DNA of 5,357 nucleotides, taken from contig CAIUHB010000017.1 in the NCBI GenBank assembly GCA_903898855.1, positions 1 to 5,357 of the forward strand, given 5' to 3'. Shown piece by piece: positions 1 to 5,357 of this stretch (positions are counted from its first letter, which is position 1; the number at the start of each line of letters is the position of its first letter). The position numbers were made by a program, and so were the translations under genes. Under the pieces are notes generated by a model. It saw only the letters and a list, made by a program, of their open reading frames with translations. It ran no database searches and was not told the DNA's origin. This stretch comes from an uncultured Actinomycetes bacterium. Its GTDB lineage: Bacteria > Actinomycetota > Actinomycetes > Nanopelagicales > Nanopelagicaceae.

Positions 1-224
1 ACCAATGGGTGGTTCTTCTTCCAGCCAGGAGAGACGATTGCCAAATCAGCTTCTGCCGGAAGTTCGGTAGAAATGGTTATTGCCTCGACTGATATCTCTC
101 GCTCATCAAATACATAAATATTCTCAACTCCGCGCGAACGCAGGAAGCGCACTAAGGCGCTACCGGTGACTCCCCCTCCAAGAATTAGTATTCGTGAGGT
201 TGGAAGTGGGTTGAGAAAATCCAT
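1..224 (-). CDS. murD: UDP-N-acetylmuramoyl-L-alanine--D-glutamate ligase MurD (N-terminal fragment, cut by window edge)
   Basis: Translating the minus strand from the ATG at 224-222 gives 74 open codons that run off the window. MurD is the cytoplasmic ATP-dependent ligase that adds D-glutamate to UDP-MurNAc-L-Ala. The visible part is the UDP-binding Rossmann-like N-terminal domain: a beta strand and glycine loop ILGGGVTGSA (residues 12-23), a second strand ending in an acidic residue (VFD, 38-40), and the family signature SPGW...HPL (65-74). The ATP-binding and ligase domains lie outside the window. The start is two bases after the mraY stop. An alternative in-frame ATG at 242-240 would add six residues (MGRCIT) and overlap mraY by 16 bases. 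Neither start has a clear Shine-Dalgarno sequence; the nearest is GGG 13 bases before the ATG at 224. Position after mraY is the usual dcw order. Identity is confident despite the short length. Confidence 0.9.
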   Translation of the reverse strand, partial: MDFLNPLPTSRILILGGGVTGSALVRFLRSRGVENIYVFDEREISVEAITISTELPAEADLAIVSPGWKKNHPL

Positions 225-226
225 TG

Positions 227-1294
227 TTATGCAACGACCCATTGACCATAAAAAATACCGAGGCCAGCTGCGACTGACATGCCGGCAATAATCCAGAAAC
301 GAATCACAATCGTCACTTCACCCCAGCCAAGCAGTTCAAAGTGGTGCTGAAGTGGAGCCATCTTAAAGACGCGCTTGCCCCCAGATAATTTAAAGTATCC
401 GGTCTGAATAATCACCGAAAGAGTGATGATCACAAAGAGTCCACCTAGTAGAGAGAGGAGTAATTCGGTCCGCAAGGTAATTGCAAGGCCAGCAATCGCT
501 CCACCTAAAGCTAGTGAACCGACATCGCCCATAAATATCTTTGCCGGCGAGGCGTTCCACCAGAGAAATCCTGCGCAAGCTCCGGCGAGTGCGGCAGCGA
601 GCAGCGCCATATCTAGTGGATCTCGAACAACGTAACATTTAGAGAGAATTGTGTTCTGCTCGAGTCCGCAGCTCTGCTTAAACTCCCAAACTCCGATTAC
701 AACGAAGGCGATGAAAGTCATGATGGCAGCTCCAGTAGCAAGTCCATCTAAGCCATCGGCCAGATTTACGCCATTGCTTGTACCTAAAACGAGGAAGATT
801 ACCCAAATAATTAACAGGACGGTTCCGAGTTTGAGCGAAGTCTCGCGCACGGTGGAGAGATGAAGCGAGATTGGCGTGAGGCCGGCAGAATCACGGAAGT
901 GAAGTCCGGCGCCAGCAAAGAGTGCTGCAACGATTGCTTGACCTAGAAGTTTCTGCTTGGCACGTAGCCCCTGTGAATTTTGGCGGACAACTTTGAGATA
1001 GTCATCAATAAAGCCAACTAAGCCAAGGCCCAGAATCAGACCTAACACGAGCAGCGCCGAACTGGTCATCTTCTCGCCAGTAAATAGATGGCTCAATAAG
1101 TATGAGGCGCTGGTTCCAGCAATGAGAATGACTCCACCCATTGTTGGCGTTCCGCGCTTAGAGTGATGAGATTTAGGGCCATCATCTCTAATCATCTGAC
1201 CGTACCCGCGCTTGGCCAGGATGCGAATAAATACAGGGGTAAAGAGAAAACTTCCTAAAGTTGCCAAGCTGCCTGCAAGTAATATGCCCTTCAT
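227..1294 (-). CDS. mraY: Phospho-N-acetylmuramoyl-pentapeptide-transferase MraY (lipid I synthase)
   Basis: MraY is the integral membrane enzyme that transfers phospho-MurNAc-pentapeptide from UDP to undecaprenyl phosphate, making lipid I on the inner face of the membrane. The 355-residue product is full length for the family. About ten hydrophobic segments can be picked by eye (roughly 3-24, 52-71, 77-96, 115-132, 156-171, 186-203, 227-246, 255-273, 277-298, 330-350). Catalytic and binding motifs are intact: KRGTPTMGG (47-54), FIDDYLK with the Asp pair D97-D98, NLADGLDG (177-184), and FMGDVGS with D257. The late motif reads PLQHHFE (314-320), with Gln where many MraY proteins have the first of three His. 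An outer loop between the sixth and seventh segments carries C209 and C220. The ATG overlaps the murF stop as ATGA. An in-frame TAG four codons upstream (1306-1304) leaves this ATG as the only sensible start. Confidence 0.98.
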   Translation of the reverse strand: MKGILLAGSLATLGSFLFTPVFIRILAKRGYGQMIRDDGPKSHHSKRGTPTMGGVILIAGTSASYLLSHLFTGEKMTSSALLVLGLILGLGLVGFIDDYLKVVRQNSQGLRAKQKLLGQAIVAALFAGAGLHFRDSAGLTPISLHLSTVRETSLKLGTVLLIIWVIFLVLGTSNGVNLADGLDGLATGAAIMTFIAFVVIGVWEFKQSCGLEQNTILSKCYVVRDPLDMALLAAALAGACAGFLWWNASPAKIFMGDVGSLALGGAIAGLAITLRTELLLSLLGGLFVIITLSVIIQTGYFKLSGGKRVFKMAPLQHHFELLGWGEVTIVIRFWIIAGMSVAAGLGIFYGQWVVA

Positions 1295-2697
1295 AGCTCC
1301 TGGCTACCCTTCTCTCGCAAAACTTTCAACTCTTGCCATCGATTAATAATCGCTGTTGCTAACTTTTCGAAACCTTCACTGCGCGATGCCTTTACAAGCA
1401 CCACATCACCCTCACTAAAGTGCTCAACAATTTCCAGGGCTTGCTCGCCATCTGAAAAATAATGTTCTACTAACGGAGAATTCTCTGCCCCACCTAAGTA
1501 GTCCTTAGTTCCCACTGAAAGCAGATGATCAACACCAATATCGGAGGCAAGTTTGCCAATCCGCTTGTGCTCATCGGCGCTGGACTCGCCGAGTTCGTGC
1601 ATCTTGCCCAATATCGCCCAACTCTCTCCCCCGCGTTCTTGCGCTAAGAGAACCAGAGTTCGAAGCGCAGCGGCAGCGCTCTCTGGATTGGCATTGTATG
1701 AATCATTAATCAAAGCGAGTCCGAATTCCTCCAACAGGGCCATTCGCCATTTGCTGGCCGGCTCAGCGGTAGAAAGGGATGCAGCAATTGAGTCAATCGG
1801 AATATTCAACGCCGTTGCAATAGCAGCCGCAGCAAGGGCATTGGATACTTGATGAATTCCAAGAAGTTGAAGTCCAACTGCAGCACGTCCTTGTGGAGTC
1901 ACCAAGTCAAAGTGGGCTCGCCCCTCTCGATATTCCAGATCTGAGGCGCGCACATCACAACTTGTCTTCTCGCCAAAGGTGATGACATTGAGCTTCAAAC
2001 CATCTGCCATATGCGGCGTGAATTGATCGTATGTGCCAAGGACTGCGGTAGATCCATCTTCCAATCCGGCAATAATCTCCGCCTTGGCTTCAGCTATATC
2101 GGCCTGACTTCCAAACTCTCCCAAATGCGCGCTACCAACCACCAGGGCTGCACTTACATTAGGCACTGCAATTTCAACTAGGCGAGAGATATCTCCACGA
2201 TGACGAGCACCCATTTCAACGACACAAAATTTAGTTTTTGATGTGCAGCGCAAGAGAGTTAAGGGAACGCCCAAGTCGTTATTGAGCGACCCAACATTGG
2301 CTACCGTCTCGCCAGCGCTCTGCAAAATATGAGCAATTAAATCCTTGGTGGTGGTCTTGCCTTGAGAACCGGTAATTGCTACTACCTTCATCTCGGGTAG
2401 CTGACTACGTAGATATTTAGCTAAAGATGCTAAAGCTACGGTGACATCGGAAACTTTTATGGAAGGAAAATTAACTTCTTTACTCACTAAAGCGAATTGG
2501 GCGCCGCTGGCGATTGCCGACTCTACGAAGTCATGGCCATCTACCTTTTCGCCGACCAGCGCAACAAAGAAGTGTTCCGAATCTATCTTGCGAGAGTCAA
2601 TCTCTGGGATTTGGTTGGTGATGGTGTTCGCATCTGAAATGTGATGAATTGAACCATCCACAATCTCAGCTAATTTTGTAAATGAAAGTGGAATCAT
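1291..2697 (-). CDS. murF: UDP-N-acetylmuramoyl-tripeptide--D-alanyl-D-alanine ligase MurF
   Basis: MurF is the cytoplasmic ATP-dependent ligase that joins D-Ala-D-Ala to the UDP-MurNAc-tripeptide, completing the pentapeptide precursor used by MraY. The 468-residue product is normal length. In order it shows an N-terminal substrate-binding domain (about 1-100) with DSRK and FVAL segments; the ATP P-loop GSQGKTT (110-116); [11 protein letters not shown] (139-149); [10 protein letters not shown] (161-170); the AKAEI segment (204-208); [10 protein letters not shown] (331-340), a strong MurF signature; and [10 protein letters not shown] (362-371) in the C-terminal domain. The late motif reads VKASRS (435-440), with Ala where many homologues have KGSR. 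An in-frame TAA two codons upstream of the ATG (2703-2701) forces this start, and a GAGG lies 7 bases before it. It overlaps murE and mraY by four bases each (ATGA), which suggests coupled translation. No truncation or frameshift. Confidence 0.98.
   Translation of the reverse strand: MIPLSFTKLAEIVDGSIHHISDANTITNQIPEIDSRKIDSEHFFVALVGEKVDGHDFVESAIASGAQFALVSKEVNFPSIKVSDVTVALASLAKYLRSQLPEMKVVAITGSQGKTTTKDLIAHILQSAGETVANVGSLNNDLGVPLTLLRCTSKTKFCVVEMGARHRGDISRLVEIAVPNVSAALVVGSAHLGEFGSQADIAEAKAEIIAGLEDGSTAVLGTYDQFTPHMADGLKLNVITFGEKTSCDVRASDLEYREGRAHFDLVTPQGRAAVGLQLLGIHQVSNALAAAAIATALNIPIDSIAASLSTAEPASKWRMALLEEFGLALINDSYNANPESAAAALRTLVLLAQERGGESWAILGKMHELGESSADEHKRIGKLASDIGVDHLLSVGTKDYLGGAENSPLVEHYFSDGEQALEIVEHFSEGDVVLVKASRSEGFEKLATAIINRWQELKVLREKGSQEL
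1297..1301 (-). promoter_or_regulatory. Shine-Dalgarno-like AGGAG before mraY, unusually close
   Basis: A strong AGGAG match on the minus strand ends only 2 bases before the mraY ATG, which is closer than normal. The in-frame TAG at 1306-1304 excludes an upstream start, and no suitable downstream start exists near it. The site may help hold a terminating ribosome for re-initiation at the ATGA overlap rather than act as a conventional site; that is inference. Confidence 0.35.
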
Positions 2698-4181
2698 CGC
2701 TTAGCCTCAATCGCCTTAGCTAGTTCAAGCCGATCATCAAAGGGATGCTTAACTCCCTTAATCTCTTGACCAAGCTCATGTCCCTTTCCAAGCACAAGCA
2801 CGCAATCACCCGTGCCAGCTTGATTTACCGCAATGGAAATCGCTTTAGCCCGATCTATTTCGACAATGCAATGTGAATCCAGCGTTAGGCCAGCGGTCAT
2901 ATCCTGCAAAATATCTGCCGGTTCTTCGCTTCGAGGATTATCACTTGTAAATATTGCGATATCGGCGAGCTGAGAAAGTAGTGAGCCCATTTTTGGTCGC
3001 TTGCCCTTATCTCGATCGCCACCGCAACCCAAAACCGCAATTAACTTTCCCGAAGTTGATGATTTGAGTGAAGTGAGAATTTTCTCTACTGAATCTGGTG
3101 AATGTGCGAAGTCCACAATCGCGTTGAAGTTTTGCCCCAACCGAACGCTTTCCAGCCGACCAGGAATAGGGCAAAGTTCCTTTAGGCGAGCGGCAATCAG
3201 GAGTGGATCGACGCCACTTTCCACCGCCATCGCAATCGCCATCAGTGCATTATCTAAATTGTGTTCACCGACTAGAGGGAGCGTTCCCTCAATCAAAATT
3301 CCGCCCTCTCCTCTGATGCTCACTTCAAAGCCTTCCCCAGTGGAGAGCGTGTTCACGTAGTGCCACTGAGCTTTTACATTACTTCTAGAGAGGGTAGCGA
3401 ATGGAATTCCGATTGATTGGCTCAATCTCAGTCCATATGGGTCATCAATATTTATCAGCGCACGATCGGCATAACTCAGAGTGAAAAGCGATGATTTCGC
3501 GGCGAAATAACACTCCATATCGCCGTGAAAATCTAAGTGATCTTGGCTGAGGTTTGAGAAACCAACTAATGAATATCGAGTTCCGCTTACGCGATGTTGT
3601 ACCAATGCATGTGAACTCACTTCCATCACAGCATGCGTGACTCCCCGTTCAGCTATGGCAGCTAGGGTTTGTTGCAATACTGGCGCAGTGGGAGTTGTGT
3701 GATTTCCGGAAAAGGCTTCGTCATCTATAAATGTACCTAGAGTTCCGATTGAGGCAGCACTTCGATCGGCTAACTTCCAGAGTTGGTAGAGAATCGAAGC
3801 GGTGGTTGTCTTTCCATTAGTTCCTGTAATTCCGACGGTATACATCCCCCGCGATGGGTGGTTGTAAAACCAGGAGAGCAAATCACCGATATGTAGCTCA
3901 AGTGAATCAAGTGTGAGTACCGGAACTCCCAGCGAAGCTATCTCCACTTTTCCATCAGTAAGGATGGCAACTGCGCCGGTATCAACCGCAGCTTTGGCAA
4001 AGTCTGCACCGTGTTTAGATTGTGCGGTGGCTCCAGCGAGAGCAATGAAGAGGTCACCAGGGAGGATATCTTGCGAATTAGAACTCATTCCCTCTACGCG
4101 GATATCGTCGCCGGCGTATGAAATATTTAGAAATGCAGCAACCTGGGGCAAGCTTTTACTAAAAGCTGTCAGTGGCCTCAT
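2694..4181 (-). CDS. murE: UDP-N-acetylmuramoyl-L-alanyl-D-glutamate--2,6-diaminopimelate ligase MurE
   Basis: MurE is the cytoplasmic ATP-dependent ligase that adds the third residue of the peptidoglycan stem peptide to UDP-MurNAc-L-Ala-D-Glu. The 495-residue product is full length. Visible motifs in order: SSNSQDILPGDLFIAL (33-48) in the UDP-binding domain; the P-loop GTNGKTT (120-126); EVSSHAL (187-193); QDHLDFHG (213-220); YFAAK, whose K229 matches the carbamylated lysine of E. coli MurE; GRLE (341-344); and DNPRSEEP (414-421) with GKGHE (465-469). DNPR and the Gly and Glu of GKGHE correspond to residues that hold meso-diaminopimelate in E. coli MurE, so meso-DAP is the predicted substrate rather than L-lysine. 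This is inference from motif, and some actinobacteria break the rule. An in-frame stop at 4217-4215 with no ATG, GTG or TTG before 4181 forces the start. It overlaps ftsI and murF by ATGA. Confidence 0.98.
   Translation of the reverse strand: MRPLTAFSKSLPQVAAFLNISYAGDDIRVEGMSSNSQDILPGDLFIALAGATAQSKHGADFAKAAVDTGAVAILTDGKVEIASLGVPVLTLDSLELHIGDLLSWFYNHPSRGMYTVGITGTNGKTTTASILYQLWKLADRSAASIGTLGTFIDDEAFSGNHTTPTAPVLQQTLAAIAERGVTHAVMEVSSHALVQHRVSGTRYSLVGFSNLSQDHLDFHGDMECYFAAKSSLFTLSYADRALINIDDPYGLRLSQSIGIPFATLSRSNVKAQWHYVNTLSTGEGFEVSIRGEGGILIEGTLPLVGEHNLDNALMAIAMAVESGVDPLLIAARLKELCPIPGRLESVRLGQNFNAIVDFAHSPDSVEKILTSLKSSTSGKLIAVLGCGGDRDKGKRPKMGSLLSQLADIAIFTSDNPRSEEPADILQDMTAGLTLDSHCIVEIDRAKAISIAVNQAGTGDCVLVLGKGHELGQEIKGVKHPFDDRLELAKAIEAKR
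2705..2708 (-). promoter_or_regulatory. Probable ribosome binding site of murF
   Basis: GAGG on the minus strand lies 7 bases before the murF ATG at 2697, within the 3' end of murE. This is good spacing and is the best-placed Shine-Dalgarno of the junctions in the window. Confidence 0.55.
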
Positions 4182-5357
4182 GGCTTTACTACCTTCGCGC
4201 TGGTTAGAGTCGATTTACTCGTCTTAAGTAAATCGGCCTCAGTCAAGGCTATCGGAGCAGGCTTTCCACCGGTTGGAGCGACGTGGCGCGATTGCAAAAC
4301 AAAGGTCATGACCTGCTTGAAAACTGGACCTGCAATAACTCCACCAAAGTGTTGCCCCACTGGATTTTGAATCACGACGCTGACGACATATTTGGGGGCA
4401 TCAGCTGGAGCGAAACCAATAAAGGAAGAGACATATCCTTTGTAGCAATGGCAGAGATTATCTACTCGCTGGGCAGTACCCGTTTTTCCAGCTACTCGAT
4501 ATCCAGGAATAGCAGCTGCTGGCGCCGTTCCTTGTTCAGAGACAACACTCTCCAGCATGGTGCGAATCTTTGCAGCCGTATCAGCACTGACCGCCCGCTG
4601 GCTTGGCTGTGTACCTCGGGGTGAATAATTTCCGCTGCCATCAATTGTGCCCGCTATAACTGTTGGCACAACGCGAACTCCGCCGTTAGCAATTGTTGCC
4701 ATGACGCTAGTCGCCTGCAGTGCAGTTACTGAATAGCCTTGTCCGAAAGCAAATGTAGGAGCGCTGGAATCCGACCACTTATCAACTGGGGTCAAAAGTC
4801 CTTGTGACTCACCCGGTAACCCAGATCCAGTGCTACTTCCGATCCCAAATTTACGTAGATAGTCGTAGAGCGATGCGCTTCCAACAAGTGCGCCAACTTG
4901 AATCGCTCCTACGTTACTTGATTGCGCCAGGATTCCGGAAGTTGTCAGGCGTTCGGTGGGATGGTGTTCGGCATCATGAAATGTGCGAGTACTTACCTTG
5001 TAAGAATAAGGAATGGTAAAGACGCTATCTGGTTGAATTTTATTCTCGTTGATTGCGGCCGAGAGAGTAATAACTTTTCCGGTGGAGCCAGGTTCATATA
5101 CATCCTGAACCGCTGGATTTCTGATGCTCTCTTGCGTGATTGTTTTTGGATCAGCTGGATCAAATGTAGGAGCGCTGGCCTGCGCAATTATCTCTCCGGT
5201 CTTAGGATCCATAACGATGACGGTGCCAGACTGAGCTTGGGCCTTCTTCACTGCCGCTGAAATTGCATCCTGTGCTACCCATTGAATATCGCGATCAATT
5301 GTCAGTCGAAATCCGGTGCCAGCTTTCGCCGGAATTTTTACCGTTGCTGAACCTGGA
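4178..5357 (-). CDS. ftsI: Septal peptidoglycan transpeptidase FtsI / class B PBP3 (C-terminal 392 residues, 5' end outside window)
   Basis: FtsI is the membrane-anchored class B penicillin-binding protein that cross-links septal peptidoglycan with FtsW. The frame is open to the window edge (first full codon at 5356), giving 392 residues from PGSATVKIPAKAG onward. The N-terminal membrane anchor and most of the pedestal domain, probably about 200 residues, lie outside. Motifs in fragment numbering: RLTIDRDIQW (17-26); EPGSTGK with the acylated Ser91 and Lys94 (SxxK); QSSN with S146-N148 (SxN); FGQGYSVT (204-211); and GKTGTA with K291-G293 (KTG). All three active-site motifs are intact. There is no PASTA domain. 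The C-terminus ends in a short Pro/Thr/Lys-rich tail. A CHC motif (302-304) sits 9-11 residues after KTG. Its TGA overlaps the murE ATG. The apparent GTG start at 5251 is an internal Val codon, because conserved sequence continues upstream. Confidence 0.96.
   Translation of the reverse strand, partial: PGSATVKIPAKAGTGFRLTIDRDIQWVAQDAISAAVKKAQAQSGTVIVMDPKTGEIIAQASAPTFDPADPKTITQESIRNPAVQDVYEPGSTGKVITLSAAINENKIQPDSVFTIPYSYKVSTRTFHDAEHHPTERLTTSGILAQSSNVGAIQVGALVGSASLYDYLRKFGIGSSTGSGLPGESQGLLTPVDKWSDSSAPTFAFGQGYSVTALQATSVMATIANGGVRVVPTVIAGTIDGSGNYSPRGTQPSQRAVSADTAAKIRTMLESVVSEQGTAPAAAIPGYRVAGKTGTAQRVDNLCHCYKGYVSSFIGFAPADAPKYVVSVVIQNPVGQHFGGVIAGPVFKQVMTFVLQSRHVAPTGGKPAPIALTEADLLKTSKSTLTSAKVVKP
4192..4195 (-). 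promoter_or_regulatory. Probable ribosome binding site of murE
   Basis: AAGG on the minus strand lies 10 bases before the murE ATG at 4181, inside the last codons of ftsI. Spacing is slightly long, so coupling to ftsI translation through the ATGA overlap may matter as well. Confidence 0.4.
4211..4235 (-). other. 9-bp perfect hairpin in the ftsI 3' end, before the murE start
   Basis: In the minus-strand transcript CGATTTACT (4235-4227) pairs perfectly with AGTAAATCG (4219-4211) around a 7-base loop. It lies 29 bases upstream of the murE ATG, inside codons for the poorly conserved C-terminal tail of FtsI. No T-run follows, so it does not look like an intrinsic terminator. It could influence ftsI-murE coupling or mRNA processing, or be chance. 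Confidence 0.4.
4750..4767 (-). repeat. 18-bp direct repeat within ftsI, copy 1
   Basis: These 18 bases are identical to 5161-5178, 411 bases away and in the same frame. On the minus strand they encode SAPTF of the segment SAPTFAFGQG in the transpeptidase domain. Confidence 0.9.
5161..5178 (-). repeat. 18-bp direct repeat within ftsI, copy 2
   Basis: Identical to 4750-4767. On the minus strand it encodes SAPTF of the segment QASAPTFDP near the start of the transpeptidase domain. The two protein segments are not homologous parts of the fold, so this is probably coincident codon choice. Confidence 0.9.

Noticed and set aside
390..638. Minus-strand open frame of 82 codons inside mraY in another frame
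   Set aside because: Overlaps the catalytic half of mraY, is rich in Arg, Ser and Cys as expected of an out-of-frame translation, and resembles nothing known.
1340..1352. 13-bp palindrome CGATTAATAATCG in murF
   Set aside because: Short, AT-rich and inside the conserved reading frame; no second copy or operator context.
3001..3360. Plus-strand open frame of 119 codons antisense to murE
   Set aside because: It lies wholly within a strongly conserved murE region, has no recognisable protein features and no ribosome binding context; it is a shadow of murE.
4211..4235. Hairpin considered as a transcription terminator between ftsI and murE
   Set aside because: The stem is AT-rich, no T-run follows on the minus strand, and termination here would separate overlapping genes of one operon.
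5249..5251. GTG that could be taken as the start of the FtsI reading frame
   Set aside because: The frame stays open upstream to the window edge and encodes conserved FtsI sequence (RLTIDRDIQW), so this is an internal valine codon and the gene is truncated by the window.
4922..5260. Plus-strand open frame of 112 codons antisense to ftsI, and a similar one at 4283-4624
   Set aside because: Both fall inside the conserved transpeptidase domain and show no domain or coherent composition; shadow frames.
1..5357. Search for a novel system, mobile element, RNA gene or CRISPR array
   Set aside because: The whole window is accounted for by five contiguous dcw genes with intact frames; no residual space or unexplained conserved element of suitable size remains.

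Overview
The window is an uninterrupted stretch of a bacterial division and cell wall (dcw) cluster, all on the minus strand. In transcription order, from high to low coordinates, it holds the 3' part of ftsI, complete murE, murF and mraY, and the 5' end of murD. There is no non-coding stretch longer than 2 bases between genes. I see no RNA gene, mobile element, CRISPR array, promoter or rho-independent terminator.

The organism is most likely an actinomycetote. The gene order ftsI-murE-murF-mraY-murD fits, as do the RLTIDRDIQW and SSNVGAIQVG segments of FtsI, the VRDPLD and [15 protein letters not shown] segments of MraY, and the ILGGGVTG and SPGW motifs of MurD. Base composition is moderate (roughly half G+C by eye, lower in murF and murE), well below a typical streptomycete or mycobacterium. 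That would suit a low-GC actinobacterium such as the freshwater acI lineage (Nanopelagicales), but this placement is inference.

Layout: ftsI (4178-5357, truncated by the window edge) encodes the septal transpeptidase domain. murE (2694-4181), murF (1291-2697) and mraY (227-1294) follow, and each junction is an ATGA overlap in which the upstream TGA shares bases with the downstream ATG. murD (1-224) starts two bases after the mraY stop. Such packing implies one polycistronic mRNA with translational coupling.

The genes work in one pathway. MurD adds D-Glu to UDP-MurNAc-L-Ala. MurE adds the third amino acid, predicted to be meso-diaminopimelate from its DNPR motif. MurF adds D-Ala-D-Ala. MraY transfers the phospho-MurNAc-pentapeptide to undecaprenyl phosphate, giving lipid I. 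FtsI cross-links the finished peptidoglycan at the septum.

I found no undescribed system. The points worth a second look are small: a 9-bp perfect hairpin just before the ftsI/murE junction, a Gln in place of the first His of the MraY HHH motif, cysteine pairs in MraY and FtsI, and the start-site details of mraY and murD.
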